Part shown: positions 8,623 to 17,905 of the stretch, one piece after another | Layout: every line of letters begins with the position of its first letter | Position numbering within the stretch: the stretch's first letter is position 1 | Assembly: GCA_007123775.1 (NCBI GenBank) | Contig: SLGK01000027.1 | Coordinates: forward strand, 1 to 64,000 | Source: Anaerolineae bacterium | GTDB taxonomy: Bacteria; Chloroflexota; Anaerolineae; Promineifilales; Promineifilaceae | DNA length: 64,000 nt | Reading direction: 5' to 3' | Notes under the pieces: model-generated | What the model was told of the DNA's origin: nothing | Seen by the model: only the letters and a program-made list of their open reading frames with translations | Database searches by the model: none | Program-made: the position numbers and the translations under genes

Positions 8623-9008
8623 GCTGGTAAAGTCTGAAGTGGGTACTCTTGTATGTCTGTGTCTGTCGTGACGAGTATAAGATTGTGTTGAATTGCCTGA
8701 CATATCAACATTCGATCGAAAGGATCGCGGTGAATTTCCGGTAGATTAACAAGGTGGCCAACACTTGCTTCATCCAGGTCCAGATGAGAAATATGATGCC
8801 GCTTGCGCTGCTCCGGAATGAAAATCTCTGGTGATTGGGGCAGTGGCAATCTTCCCAGTTGGTATTTGATAGTAATTTCCCACAGCGAAACGACGCTGAG
8901 GTAAACACGATTATCGATATGCCGAATGGTATCTAGTATTCTGGGTGAAAGACGCTTGTCCTTTGTAATGTACCAGAGAAAGATATGCGTATCGAGTAGA
9001 ATGTTCAT
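8619..9008 (-). CDS. vapC: PIN-domain toxin, VapC family
   Basis: A 129-residue PIN-domain endoribonuclease. The acidic active site is visible: Asp in LLDTHIFLW, Glu in SLWEITIK, and Asp residues in HRDPFDRMLI and VTTDTDI. The HRDPFDRMLICQA motif is typical of PIN toxins paired with short antitoxins. The start overlaps the antitoxin stop by 3 bases (ATGA). It appears intact. The target RNA is unknown. Confidence 0.92.
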   Translation of the reverse strand: MNILLDTHIFLWYITKDKRLSPRILDTIRHIDNRVYLSVVSLWEITIKYQLGRLPLPQSPEIFIPEQRKRHHISHLDLDEASVGHLVNLPEIHRDPFDRMLICQAIQHNLILVTTDTDIQEYPLQTLPA

Positions 9009-9226
9009 GTCCCTTCGAATGTTGCCAGAATATCATCGGGTAATGGGTCGTCAAAGTCTTTGGGTACGGTAAATTGGCCGTAAGCGAGACCGTAGGGGCG
9101 AAGCATAACTGCCTCCTCCCCCTCTTCAAAGATAGTTACCAAGACGCGACGCTTGCCCGTGACTTGAATTGGTTCGAGTAAACGAACTTTGCCTTGTTCA
9201 TCAATTGTGGCTTCTATAGTACGCAT
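9005..9226 (-). CDS. Antitoxin partner of the VapC toxin
   Basis: A 73-residue protein beginning MRTIEATIDEQGKVRLLEPI, the pattern of the short antitoxins (AbrB-like or DUF2281-like) found upstream of PIN toxins. The open frame starts at 9259, but ATG at 9226 has AGGAG 10 bases upstream and gives the usual N-terminus. The acidic C-terminal part (KDFDDPLPDDILATFEGT) is probably the toxin-binding tail. Overlap with vapC points to one operon. Confidence 0.82.
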   Translation of the reverse strand: MRTIEATIDEQGKVRLLEPIQVTGKRRVLVTIFEEGEEAVMLRPYGLAYGQFTVPKDFDDPLPDDILATFEGT

Positions 9227-9263
9227 AGTTGCTGTTCTCCTGAGTTCATTAACAGACATTAGT

Positions 9264-9284
9264 ATTTTAACACAATTGTTGTGT
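9264..9284 (-). promoter_or_regulatory. Candidate operator/promoter of the toxin-antitoxin operon
   Basis: The inverted repeat ACACAA-TTG-TTGTGT (9270-9284) lies beside a TAAAAT -10-like hexamer on the minus strand, about 40 bp upstream of the antitoxin start. Autoregulation by the antitoxin-toxin complex is usual for such operons; binding here is inferred. No good -35 box was seen. Confidence 0.45.
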
Positions 9285-9339
9285 GGATGGTTGGGGAAAA
9301 AAGAGAGGCGCTTGAGTTGGTTGGGTAATAGGTGAATTT

Positions 9340-9936
9340 ATGCAAGAATTAAGCTATCTGGCATTGGGTGATTCGTACACGATTGGTGAAGGTGTAGCTG
9401 AGGCGGAGCGCTGGCCGGTGCAGTTGGTGACCCGGCTGCGTATTGCCGGTATACAGATAGCCGATCCGCACATTATAGCCCGGACGGGTTGGACGACCGG
9501 TGAGCTGATAGCAGGTATAAAAACGGCCGATCCCCAGGGCCCCTATCATCTGGCTACGCTCTTGATTGGGGTCAATAATCAATACCGGGGACTGGCTATG
9601 ACCGACTATCGTCACGAATTTAGAGACCTGTTGCAGCAGGCGATACAGTTGATCGCGGGTGAGCCGGGCTGCATTGTGGTACTCTCCATACCTGATTGGA
9701 GCGTCACCCCTTTTGCCGAGGGACGTGACCGTGCCCAAATAGCGACCGAAATTGATCTGTTCAATCAAATCAACCGGGAAGAGACGGTGAAACAGGGTGC
9801 CCGCTATGTAGATATTACGCCACTTTCGCGAACGGCCGTTTCAGATCCGCAACTCATCACAAAGGACGGCCTTCATCCTTCCGCCAAAATGTACGCTGCC
9901 TGGGTGACACAGGTGCTCCCGGTGCTGCGGCTTTAG
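9340..9936 (+). CDS. SGNH/GDSL-type hydrolase
   Basis: A 198-residue single-domain hydrolase with the SGNH blocks in order: block I LALGDSYTIGEG (nucleophile Ser), block III LLIGVNNQYRG (Asn) and block V KDGLHPSAKMY (Asp and His). No signal peptide, so it is cytoplasmic. The family includes esterases, lysophospholipases and acyl hydrolases; the substrate cannot be assigned. AGGTGAATTT before ATG is an acceptable ribosome site. Confidence 0.9.
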   Translation: MQELSYLALGDSYTIGEGVAEAERWPVQLVTRLRIAGIQIADPHIIARTGWTTGELIAGIKTADPQGPYHLATLLIGVNNQYRGLAMTDYRHEFRDLLQQAIQLIAGEPGCIVVLSIPDWSVTPFAEGRDRAQIATEIDLFNQINREETVKQGARYVDITPLSRTAVSDPQLITKDGLHPSAKMYAAWVTQVLPVLRL

Positions 9937-9984
9937 GAGCCAGTTTATGGTTGTGGGTAGCCGCCGAACGTCCGAAAGCGCCGG

Positions 9985-11412
9985 TTACGCGGGGATTCCC
10001 ACCATGGTGTTGGTAGCAAATGTGGGGATTGCAGTCGATCGCTGCCGCGCCCCCGTAGGCATGGGCAGGTCATCGACAAAATAGCTGCTGCACGCCTCGT
10101 CGATCATCTCTACAGTCATGGCCGGTTCTGTGCCCGCGTAGTCAGAAATAGAAATGATGATTTTCAATATATCACGGGGGTGTACGCTCTGCATGGTGCG
10201 CTGCGGTTCACGGTACCACTTCTGCAGCAGGTAGAGAAAAGCATTTTTGTCGAAGGTAATCCGCAGGGAGTGGCACATCCTTCTGAAGACTTCGTAGAAG
10301 AGCTTCTCGGTGGGACCGGCTACTTCAACCTTCATCTGAATACGGCGCAGAAAAGCGCCATCGACCAGGTCGGTTGGGTCCAGGTTGGTAGAAAAAACGA
10401 TCAACTGGCGAAAAGGAACTTCCACCGTTTGACCCGATTGCAAACGCAGAAAGTCGATGCCATTTTCCAAAGGCACAATCCAGCGATTGAGTAATTCTTG
10501 AGGACTGATCTGCTGTCGGCCAAAGTCGTCAATCAGGAACATGCCGCCGTTGGCCTTCATTTGTAGCGGGGCCTCATACACTTTGGCAATCGGCTCATAG
10601 CGCAGGCTGAGCGCATCCATTGCTAGTTCACCACCCACCATAACAGCCGGCCGCTTAAAAGCCCGCCAGCGATTGTCCACGCGCAGCTTGTCAGTTACGC
10701 CATTCCCATTCCCCTTCCCATTTCCGTTTCCGTTCATATGGCTGGTCATGCTAAACTGCATAGATAACTCATCGGGGCTTAACGGTTTGTGAACCAGCGG
10801 GTCAAGTATACGGATAATCTGACCGCCAACCGTAACCGCATCAGGCAGCCAGATAGGCTCATCTTCGGCCAGTAAGTCGGCTAGAGCCTGAGCAACGGCC
10901 GTTTTCCCGTTGCCAGGCGGACCATAGATGAAGAGGGAGGACCCGGAGTTGAGGGGAGGGCCGATGCGGCGGTGAAAATCATCGGGCAGTACCAGATGGG
11001 AGAGGCCAGCCTGAACCTGGTACGGGGAGATTTGCCGCTTTTTATTTGTTTGCAGCAGTATAGCCTGGTTGTATTTTTCTAAAGAAACGGGTAAACGGCC
11101 GACATACTGGCTGCGGTTAAAGGCATCGAGGGCACGCTTTTTGCCGGCATCGGTCAAACTATAGGTAAAGCTGAGGCTGCCCAGAGATCCGGCTTTGCTG
11201 ACCTCAACCAGATGCTCTTGCTTCATGTGAGAAAGCATAGTGTCAACAATGCGCACATGAATGCCCATTATCTCAGCCATGCGCGACACACTGGCTTCTC
11301 CCTCATTAAACAGGATACGAAACACCGTATCGGTGATGATACTCTGTGGAATTTCTAGTGCTTCCGGGTCGGTTACTGGCTTTAGCAGTTTTAGTAGTTC
11401 TGGCCAACTCAT
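9985..11412 (-). CDS. AAA+ ATPase with N-terminal winged helix
   Basis: A 475-residue protein. Residues 1-90 look like a winged-helix DNA-binding region (ASVSRMAEIMGIHVRIVDTMLSHM). The ATPase core has Walker A GPPGNGKTAVAQALA near residue 170, Walker B FLIDDFG, sensor 1 IVFSTNLDP and an arginine-finger candidate in FLRRIQ. A Gly/Asn run (NGNGNGKGNGNG) interrupts the core, encoded by a 6-bp-period repeat at about 10700-10737. The architecture (wHTH plus MoxR/Cdc6-like ATPase) suggests a regulatory or remodelling ATPase; the precise role is unknown. It lies alone downstream of the gyrA terminator. Confidence 0.75.
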   Translation of the reverse strand: MSWPELLKLLKPVTDPEALEIPQSIITDTVFRILFNEGEASVSRMAEIMGIHVRIVDTMLSHMKQEHLVEVSKAGSLGSLSFTYSLTDAGKKRALDAFNRSQYVGRLPVSLEKYNQAILLQTNKKRQISPYQVQAGLSHLVLPDDFHRRIGPPLNSGSSLFIYGPPGNGKTAVAQALADLLAEDEPIWLPDAVTVGGQIIRILDPLVHKPLSPDELSMQFSMTSHMNGNGNGKGNGNGVTDKLRVDNRWRAFKRPAVMVGGELAMDALSLRYEPIAKVYEAPLQMKANGGMFLIDDFGRQQISPQELLNRWIVPLENGIDFLRLQSGQTVEVPFRQLIVFSTNLDPTDLVDGAFLRRIQMKVEVAGPTEKLFYEVFRRMCHSLRITFDKNAFLYLLQKWYREPQRTMQSVHPRDILKIIISISDYAGTEPAMTVEMIDEACSSYFVDDLPMPTGARQRSTAIPTFATNTMVGIPA

Positions 11413-11533
11413 GGGTTATTTCGCCTTTTTTAGTGACATTGTTGATGGTTTGAAGACCAAACCAAGTATAGGCGAAATGGGGTTGTTTCTCACTAGGAAA
11501 TAGGGCATAGCGCATTGGGGCTACTGGGGAATA

Positions 11534-11567
11534 AAAAACCGGGCTTTGTCAAAAAGCCCGGTTTTTG
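11534..11567 (-). terminator. Intrinsic terminator of gyrA
   Basis: AAAACCGGGCTTTTTGAC reading on the minus strand pairs with AAAGCCCGGTTTTT, followed by a T run. The perfect stem (about 13 bp) lies 28 bp after the gyrA stop codon. Confidence 0.9.
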
Positions 11568-11594
11568 TTAATCAATGGCTGTAGGTGGTATGAG

Positions 11595-14153
11595 TCAGGC
11601 AACGGCCGTTTCTACCACCTCACTCTCCGGGCCGTCACCATTGGCCGATGGGGCTTTCTCTTGCCCATTCTCTTCCACCCGCGACAGCCGGCCTTCACGG
11701 ATTACGGCTACCGAAGCCACCGTGTCGCCGTTACGCAAATCCATCACGCGCACCCCCTGGGTAGACCGCCCCTGCTGTGAAATAGAGTCAACGGCCGTTC
11801 GCAAAATAATACCATTAGTCGAAATACAGGTCACCTCATCACCAGGGGCCACCACGCGGGCACTGACAATCTTGCCCGTTCGCTCTGGTGTCAGCACCAT
11901 CGCCCGCACCCCCTGGCCATACCGATTTTGGCAGCGATAATCATCCAGCGGCGTCCGTTTACCATACCCCTTTTCGGTAATGACAAGCACATCCTCACCC
12001 GTATCGACCACGTCTGCCCCGGCCACGTTATCCCACGCATCCAGGCGCATGGCATACACCCCGGCCGCTGTGCGACCCATCGGGCGTACATCTTCCTCGT
12101 TAAAGCGAATGCCGCGCCCCTGCTCACTCACCAGAATCAAATCCTGGCCGCCGGTGGTCATCTTGACCCAGTTGAGGCTGTCCCCTTCGTCCAGCGAAAT
12201 AGCAATAATGCCGCTGGAACGGACGTTGGCAAACGCGCCCAACTCAACCCGCTTGATGCGACCCTTTTGCGTAAACATCACCAGGTATTCGGCATCATCA
12301 AAACTATGCACGGGCAAAGCGGCCGTTACCTTCTCATCCGGCAGCAGGGGCAAAATATTCATCATCGACGACCCCTTCGCCGTTCGGTCCAGTTCCGGAA
12401 TCTGGTATACCTTTTCCACGTACACCTTACCCTGATTGGTAAAAAAGAGCATGCTGTTCAGCGTACCGGCCGCAATCAGATGCTCCAATGCATCCTCCTC
12501 GCGGGTACTCATGCCGATCAGCCCCTTACCGCCCCGCTCCTGCTTGCGGTAAGCTACCACCGGCGTCCGCTTAATGTAGCCGCGCTGCGTGATCGAAATC
12601 AGCACATCCTCATCCTGAATCATATCCTCAATATTCAGGTCAGCGTCCAGATAAGCGGCAATTTCCGAGCGGCGCTCATCGCCATACTTGTCCCGAATTT
12701 CCAGCAAATCTTCCCGAATCAGCGCCAACACTTTCTTATGATCGGCCAGCAGGTCACGCAGATAGGCAATATGCGCCGTCACTTCTTTATGCTCATCCAC
12801 AATCTTCTGCCGCTCCAGCGCGGCCAGGCGACGCAACTGCATGTCCAAAATGGCCGTTGCCTGAATCTCAGTCAGATCAAACTTTTCCACCAGACTGGTA
12901 CGGGCTGTGTCGGCATCAGGCGATTGGCGAATCGTCTCAATTACCTCGTCCAGATTGTCTTGGGCAATTAGCAGCCCTTCCAGAATATGCTGTCGCCGCA
13001 GTGCCTTGTCCAGTTCAAACTGGGTGCGCCGCCGAATGACCTCGACGCGGTGGTCGATGTAGATTTGCAGGGCGCGTTTGAGGGCCAGCAGGCGGGGCTG
13101 CTTATCAACCAGGGCCAGCATTTGGATGCCAAAGGTGGTTTGCAGCGCGGTATGTTTGTACAACTGGTTCAACACCTTGAGCGGCTGCGTCCCCCGCTTT
13201 AGCTCCACAATAATAGAGATACCGCGCCGGTCTGACTCGTCGCGCAGGTCAGAAATGTCAGGGATTTCCCCTTTGTTGACCAGTTCGGCAATGCGCTCTA
13301 TCAGCATCGACTTGTTGACCTGGAAGGGGATTTCGGTGATGTTGATGCGCTGCCGGTTGGGGTTGTTGGGCATCTCTTCCACTTCGGCCACAGCCCGGAT
13401 AATCACCCGGCCACGACCGGTAGCATAAGCGGAACGAATCCCTTCTGTCCCCACAATAATGCCGCCAGTGGGGAAATCTGGCCCTTTGACAAATTGCATC
13501 AAATCATCCAGCGTTACCTCTTCCCATTCATCCTGGCGGTCAATCAGGTGGATGACGGCGTCACACACTTCGGTCAGGTTGTGGGGCGGGATGTTGGTAG
13601 CCATACCAACGGCAATACCGGTGGAACCGTTGAGTAGCAAATTGGGCAGACGGGCCGGCAGCAGCTCTGGCTCGTTTAGGCTGTCATCAAAGTTGGGTTT
13701 AAAATCGACCGTTTCTTTGTCGATGTCTTCCAGTAATTCGGCGGCGATGGGGGCCAGCCGGGCCTCGGTGTAGCGCATGGCGGCCGCGCTGTCGCCGTCT
13801 ATGCTGCCAAAGTTGCCCTGCCCATCAACCAGTGGGTAGCGCATGGAGAAATCTTGGGCCATACGGACCATCGCATCGTAAACGGAACTGTCGCCGTGTG
13901 GGTGGTATTTACCCAGGACCTCGCCGACGATACGGGCGCTTTTGCGGTGGGCGCCGGTGTGGCGTATGCCCATATCGTGCATGGCGTAGAGGATGCGCCG
14001 ATGGACTGGCTTGAGGCCGTCGCGGGCGTCGGGTAAAGCACGGGAGACGATAACGCTCATGGCGTAGTCGAGGAAGGAGTTTCGCATCTCCCGGTTGATG
14101 TCAATGGTGTTTACAGTACCGCCATCAACGATAAGTTCTGGTTCGGTAGCCAA
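11595..14153 (-). CDS. gyrA: DNA gyrase subunit A
   Basis: An 852-residue breakage-reunion subunit of DNA gyrase. [18 protein letters not shown] and the active-site tyrosine in [11 protein letters not shown] (Tyr128) are present. The C-terminal DNA-wrapping domain carries a GyrA box ([10 protein letters not shown]), which supports gyrase over ParC. The quinolone-determining stretch [10 protein letters not shown] keeps the wild-type Ser and Asp. The start codon is TTG with GGAGG 8 bases upstream. The protein ends ETAVA, where the last codons contain the window-wide palindrome. gyrB is not in the window. Confidence 0.97.
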   Translation of the reverse strand: MATEPELIVDGGTVNTIDINREMRNSFLDYAMSVIVSRALPDARDGLKPVHRRILYAMHDMGIRHTGAHRKSARIVGEVLGKYHPHGDSSVYDAMVRMAQDFSMRYPLVDGQGNFGSIDGDSAAAMRYTEARLAPIAAELLEDIDKETVDFKPNFDDSLNEPELLPARLPNLLLNGSTGIAVGMATNIPPHNLTEVCDAVIHLIDRQDEWEEVTLDDLMQFVKGPDFPTGGIIVGTEGIRSAYATGRGRVIIRAVAEVEEMPNNPNRQRINITEIPFQVNKSMLIERIAELVNKGEIPDISDLRDESDRRGISIIVELKRGTQPLKVLNQLYKHTALQTTFGIQMLALVDKQPRLLALKRALQIYIDHRVEVIRRRTQFELDKALRRQHILEGLLIAQDNLDEVIETIRQSPDADTARTSLVEKFDLTEIQATAILDMQLRRLAALERQKIVDEHKEVTAHIAYLRDLLADHKKVLALIREDLLEIRDKYGDERRSEIAAYLDADLNIEDMIQDEDVLISITQRGYIKRTPVVAYRKQERGGKGLIGMSTREEDALEHLIAAGTLNSMLFFTNQGKVYVEKVYQIPELDRTAKGSSMMNILPLLPDEKVTAALPVHSFDDAEYLVMFTQKGRIKRVELGAFANVRSSGIIAISLDEGDSLNWVKMTTGGQDLILVSEQGRGIRFNEEDVRPMGRTAAGVYAMRLDAWDNVAGADVVDTGEDVLVITEKGYGKRTPLDDYRCQNRYGQGVRAMVLTPERTGKIVSARVVAPGDEVTCISTNGIILRTAVDSISQQGRSTQGVRVMDLRNGDTVASVAVIREGRLSRVEENGQEKAPSANGDGPESEVVETAVA

Positions 14154-14219
14154 TACAATAACCTCCAGTTTGTCGCTGTTACCTCCGGCTTATTGGATTG
14201 CTAAAAGAAGCGGCGCCGG

Positions 14220-14234
14220 GACTAAAATTTAGTC
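14220..14234. promoter_or_regulatory. Palindrome in the gyrA upstream region
   Basis: GACTAAAATTTAGTC is a 7-bp-arm palindrome about 67 bp upstream of the gyrA start. It could be an operator or chance; no associated -10/-35 pair was clear. Confidence 0.3.
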
Positions 14235-14305
14235 GTTTTGCGAGGTGAATCTAACGCCTCAATTATACCTCAAACAGGTTGATTTAACGAGTTTGGTTAC
14301 GCAGT

Positions 14306-14341
14306 TGTCAGACTACAAAAGTCTCGCAGACTTTTGTAGTC
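14306..14341 (-). repeat. 36-nt inverted-repeat element, copy 1
   Basis: Minus-strand reading GACTACAAAAGTCT-GCG-AGACTTTTGTAGTC followed by TGACA. The 14-bp arms are perfect. It begins 3 bp after the stop of the GcvT-like gene. A second copy with one loop change follows the minD stop codon (18713-18748). It may act as a transcript 3-prime stem-loop. Confidence 0.9.
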
Positions 14342-14343
14342 TC

Positions 14344-15546
14344 TTATGCCAAACTGCGCTTGCGGTGGGGGTTGAAGAAGGGGGTAGGCACAACGCGCAC
14401 CTGGGCTTGCTGGTGGCTGTATTCAACGGGGAAAACCAGGTTTAGCTGCTGGTGGGGCTGGGCGTAGTCGCTGCGGACAGTAGCCAGGCCGGTATATTTT
14501 TTAAGCAGGGGGGAGAAGGTGTGGCTTGTGGCCTGGCCGACCTGCTGGCCTTCGTGGTAGAGGGGCAATGGGGTGCGGTTGGCGGGCCGCTCGGCAACAT
14601 CGGGGCGTAGGTTAAACGGCCGATACAGCCGCTCTAATTCAAACCAGTCAATCTCAAAGCCAACCAACCGCCAGCGCGGATCACATTCCTGCTCGGCCAG
14701 CAATGCCCGCTTACCGATAAAGTCGTCGCCGTCCAGTTTAACTGCCCAACCCAGCCCGGCCTCGTAGGGGGAGGATTTCTGGGCTTCGGTGCAGGCGTGG
14801 TTGGCCGGTACGTAATCGACGCCGTTGAGAATGAAGCCGGCCTCGATGCGAGCCATGTCCAGGGCCAGCAGACCGGCGGGCAGCAGGTTGTAGCGCTGCC
14901 CGGCGGCCATGAGGGCCTGCCAGACCTGGCCGGCCGACGCCGGCCGCAGCCAGAGTTCATAGCCCAAATCGCCCGTGTAGCCGGTACGCGAGAGGATGAG
15001 ATCGGTGTTGTTCATACGGCCGTTTCCCCACCCAAAATAGCGCAGTTGCCCCATATCCAGCCCGGTGACCACCTCTTGCAAAATCAGGCCGCTTTTGGGG
15101 CCTTGCAGCGCCAGGGCCGCCCACTCGTCAGAGACGTCTGTTACCGCAGCTTGCAGCCCATAGCCCACATCCTGAAACCAGCGCAAGTTGGGTTCGGCGG
15201 CCGTGATGCGGAACTGCTGTTCAGCCAGCCGCATGATGGTGCCATCGTCGAGTAGCTTGCCCTCCTCGTCACACCAGGGGGAGTAGATGACCTGCCCCAC
15301 GCGACAGCGGGTCAGGTCGCGGGTCATAATGCGGTCCACCAGGCGCAGGGCATCGCGGCCGCTGATTTCATATTTGAACAAGGGGGAGACATCAAACAGG
15401 GCCGCGCTGTTGCGGATGGCCCAATATTCCCGCTCGTGGCTGGCGGATTCGTAGCGGCTGGCAGCCAGATAGCCCGACCAGTCGCGCCAGTCGTGGCTCT
15501 GGCAGAGGGGGGCGGTGTGGGGGTGAAAAGGTGTTGGTAGTGGCAT
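14344..15546 (-). CDS. GcvT-like aminomethyltransferase family protein
   Basis: A 400-residue protein with the folate-binding T-protein fold: ISGRDALRLVDRIMTRDL, GYTGDLGYELWL, LLPAGLLALDMARIEAG and FIGKRALLAEQ are family landmarks. T-protein transfers the aminomethyl group to tetrahydrofolate in glycine cleavage. No gcvH or gcvP lies nearby, and related proteins act as demethylases of dimethylglycine or sulfoniopropionate, so the substrate stays open. The 36-nt inverted repeat directly follows the stop. Confidence 0.88.
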   Translation of the reverse strand: MPLPTPFHPHTAPLCQSHDWRDWSGYLAASRYESASHEREYWAIRNSAALFDVSPLFKYEISGRDALRLVDRIMTRDLTRCRVGQVIYSPWCDEEGKLLDDGTIMRLAEQQFRITAAEPNLRWFQDVGYGLQAAVTDVSDEWAALALQGPKSGLILQEVVTGLDMGQLRYFGWGNGRMNNTDLILSRTGYTGDLGYELWLRPASAGQVWQALMAAGQRYNLLPAGLLALDMARIEAGFILNGVDYVPANHACTEAQKSSPYEAGLGWAVKLDGDDFIGKRALLAEQECDPRWRLVGFEIDWFELERLYRPFNLRPDVAERPANRTPLPLYHEGQQVGQATSHTFSPLLKKYTGLATVRSDYAQPHQQLNLVFPVEYSHQQAQVRVVPTPFFNPHRKRSLA

Positions 15547-15587
15547 ATGGCGTTAAGTATAGCGTGTCTTTTGGATTTCGCAGGGTT

Positions 15588-15660
15588 TAACGTAAAACGT
15601 AAAACGTAATGCGTAATGCGTAAGGTCTCTCCGGTTACGTTTTACGTTTTACGCATTACG
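15588..15660. repeat. Hairpin of CGTAAAA/TGCGTAA heptamers
   Basis: AACGTAAAACGTAAAACG on the left is complemented by TTACGTTTTACGTTTTACG on the right, with GGTCTCTCC as loop. It lies between the GcvT-like and Fe-S protein genes and is one of the longest stems of this family in the window. Confidence 0.9.
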
Positions 15661-15674
15661 GCTTGTCAACTTTG

Positions 15675-16790
15675 TCAGGCCAACAGGCGATCCACTCGTG
15701 AGCGGACGGCCATGGTGATCAGATCGCGCACCTTGAGTTTGCCACGGGCACGGCCGAGTTGCAGATGGGTCATGATGGTGGTGGCGGGTACAGACGGCCG
15801 TTCCGCCTCTTCCTTCTGCACCAACGACAACGCCCCACTGGGACAGCCAGAAACACACAGGCCACAGCCAATACAGCGGGCCAGCCGCACCTGCGGCACA
15901 TAGTTGTCCAGGTCCAGCGCGTCTGTCTGGCAGCGGATTTCGCAAATGCCGCACATGGTACACAGTTCGGCATTAACAGTGGCATAAAATGAAGAGCCGA
16001 TCAGCGTGGCCGGGTGAGGATGCTGCTTCAGGTGGCGCAGCACACCGCAGCAGTCGCCACAGCAGCAGCAGATGAAGCTGGCGTGCTGCGAGTTGCTGGG
16101 CTGCAAGACCAGCCCGGCTTCGTCGGCCGTTTGCAGAATGTCCAACGCCTCGGCCTGGCTGATCGGCCGGCCGAGACCGTTGCGCTGGTAAAATTGGGCC
16201 GCCGAGCCAAAGGAGAGGCAGGTTTCAGACGGCTTGCCGCAGCCTTTGCCCACCATCGCCCGCTCCTGGCGGCAGATGCAGGGGGCAACCGTTATCTGCT
16301 CATGGGCACGCACCAATTCTTCGGCCTGCTCATAGACCATGACGTGCATATCGGCCGTAATCGCTTCGCCCACCGGGATGGTACGCAGTTGGGGCGTTTT
16401 TTCCCAAATAGCCAGCAGGTGGGGGGCGTATTCCTCAAAATCATGGATTAGCTCTGGTGTTAACCGGTTGACCTGGAATTCCCAAATGCCAACGACGAAG
16501 GGGGCCGCGCCGTAGCGGGGCTGGCCGTCGGCCGTGTGCTGGCTGTAAATCAGCCCTTTGCGCTCCATGTCGGCTAACTGTTGGGCGGTTTCAGCCACCG
16601 GCCGGCCGGCACGACGGGCTACCACTCGTGCTTCTTCAGGCAGAACGGTGAGCTTGAGGCACAGGGCGGCCTCTTCTGGTGTAAACAGGCGGCGCAAAAT
16701 CCGCAGTTCGACGCCGGACTCGGTGGCCGGGTAGCCGGCCGGTAGCTGGTCTAAATGGTGGGCTAATTGGGTGTAGATGTTGTTGGTCAT
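15675..16790 (-). CDS. Iron-sulfur protein with two [4Fe-4S] ferredoxin motifs
   Basis: A 371-residue cytoplasmic protein. The N-terminal third looks like a winged-helix domain (AETAQQLADMERKGLI). A Cys-rich middle follows (CICRQERAMVGKGC and the unusual cluster ICCCCGDCCGVL). Two ferredoxin motifs come near the C-terminus: CTMCGICEIRCQTDAL and CIGCGLCVSGCPSGAL. Ferredoxin-type clusters transfer electrons; the extra cysteines may hold another cluster. Related proteins are annotated only as 4Fe-4S binding, and no partner enzyme is adjacent. AAGGAAAACC before ATG supports the start. Confidence 0.82.
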   Translation of the reverse strand: MTNNIYTQLAHHLDQLPAGYPATESGVELRILRRLFTPEEAALCLKLTVLPEEARVVARRAGRPVAETAQQLADMERKGLIYSQHTADGQPRYGAAPFVVGIWEFQVNRLTPELIHDFEEYAPHLLAIWEKTPQLRTIPVGEAITADMHVMVYEQAEELVRAHEQITVAPCICRQERAMVGKGCGKPSETCLSFGSAAQFYQRNGLGRPISQAEALDILQTADEAGLVLQPSNSQHASFICCCCGDCCGVLRHLKQHPHPATLIGSSFYATVNAELCTMCGICEIRCQTDALDLDNYVPQVRLARCIGCGLCVSGCPSGALSLVQKEEAERPSVPATTIMTHLQLGRARGKLKVRDLITMAVRSRVDRLLA

Positions 16791-16803
16791 GGTTTTCCTT
16801 GAG

Positions 16804-16918
16804 GCGTGGAGCGTGAAAAGTGAAACGTGAAGCGTGATGCGTAAAACGTAAAGCGTAAAACGTAAAGCGTAAAACGTAAACTACGCAATACGCAATACGC
16901 AATACGCAATACGCAATA
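16804..16918. repeat. Long tandem heptamer array (CGTAAAG, CGTAAAA, TACGCAA)
   Basis: About 115 bp of 7-bp words drift from GCGTGAA through CGTAAAA and CGTAAAG to five copies of TACGCAA. It lies upstream of the Fe-S protein gene. No long inverted arm is visible here, unlike most of the other gaps. Confidence 0.9.
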
Positions 16919-17060
16919 ATTCATCTTTTCCATTGTAGCCATTCTCCGTGCCAGGTGAAGTGATTATGACCACACAGGGGGCTGACAAACGTCATGAATG
17001 GCATGGGCAAAGGCTGTGTTGTGGGGGGTTGTGGTAAACGCCCTTGTCAAACCTACCCTG

Positions 17061-17098
17061 TTGTTGTATTATTTCAACAATATTGTTTGTTGTATTAT
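17061..17098 (+). promoter_or_regulatory. minC upstream region with two TTGTTGTATTAT repeats
   Basis: TTGTTGTATTAT occurs at 17061-17072 and 17087-17098, 26 bp apart, in an AT-rich patch 40-80 bp upstream of minC. The first copy extends to TTGTTGTATTATTTCAACA and matches the region upstream of the HTH gene near ftsZ. This is a candidate operator or upstream promoter element. Confidence 0.5.
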
Positions 17099-17138
17099 CC
17101 CGCAGTGGGCCTGATGGTTACGCGTATAACCCAATGGT

Positions 17139-17864
17139 ATGGAGACAACCTTGAGCCAGGCAACGATTAGCATAAAGGGCATTCGCGAGGGTTTGCTGTT
17201 TGCCGTGGATGGTTCGGGATCGGTGGCTGACGCGCTGGCTGAACTGGAGCAGGTGGTGGCAGAACGCCATGCTTTCTTGCAGGGCAGCCGCGTGGCGCTG
17301 ACCGTAGGTATGCGGCCGTTTACGGCCGATCAACTGCAAGCGGTGCAAACGCTACTGGCTGACCATGACCTGGAGTTGTGGACGGTGCTGGCAGAGCGAG
17401 CGGAGACACGCCAGGCGGCCCGCAAGCTGGGACTGGCCACGCGCCTGCCGGGTAGTCAAACTGATTTGGACGGGAATGTCCTGGCAGAAACGGCCGTTTC
17501 CAGGCAACCAGGTTCCCTTCACCCGGAACCAACGGCTACCGGCGATCTCTTTTTGCGCGAGACGTTGCGCTCAGGCCGCTCCGTTTATCACGAAGGGTCC
17601 GTTACTATTTTAGGCGACGTCAATCCCGGCGCGGAAATCATTGCTGAGGGCAGCGTGATCGTCTGGGGCCGGCTGCGCGGTCTGGTTCATGCGGGTGTTG
17701 GTGGCGACGAAACGGCCGTTATCTGCGCTCTCGATCTTAGCCCCACCCAGCTACGTATTGCCAATCAGATTGCTATTCCACCGGCCGAATCTCGCCCCAC
17801 TACTCAGCCGGAACAAGCAACTATTCGTCAGGGCCAGATTGTAGCCGCGCCATGGCATAAATAA
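17139..17864 (+). CDS. minC: Septum site-determining protein MinC
   Basis: A 241-residue inhibitor of FtsZ assembly. The C-terminal beta-helix domain is clear (SGRSVYHEGSVTILGDVNPG, AEGSVIVWGRLRGLVHAG) and, in known MinC proteins, binds MinD and FtsZ tails. The N-terminal FtsZ-binding domain covers about residues 1-100. The Thr/Pro-rich linker between domains contains ETAVS, written by the window-wide palindrome. It is first in a co-directional cluster with minD, minE and rodA. Confidence 0.92.
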   Translation: METTLSQATISIKGIREGLLFAVDGSGSVADALAELEQVVAERHAFLQGSRVALTVGMRPFTADQLQAVQTLLADHDLELWTVLAERAETRQAARKLGLATRLPGSQTDLDGNVLAETAVSRQPGSLHPEPTATGDLFLRETLRSGRSVYHEGSVTILGDVNPGAEIIAEGSVIVWGRLRGLVHAGVGGDETAVICALDLSPTQLRIANQIAIPPAESRPTTQPEQATIRQGQIVAAPWHK

Positions 17865-17905
17865 GCGAGACGGTCAGAAACGGCCGTTTTCTTGAGGAGA
17901 TTATT

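Noticed and set aside
11928-12971. 347-residue plus-strand open frame
   Set aside because: It lies wholly antisense to gyrA, has His/Asn/Gln-rich composition typical of shadow frames, and no recognisable domain.
16804-16918. Possible CRISPR array
   Set aside because: The period is 7 bp with no spacers between repeats, and no cas genes are present.
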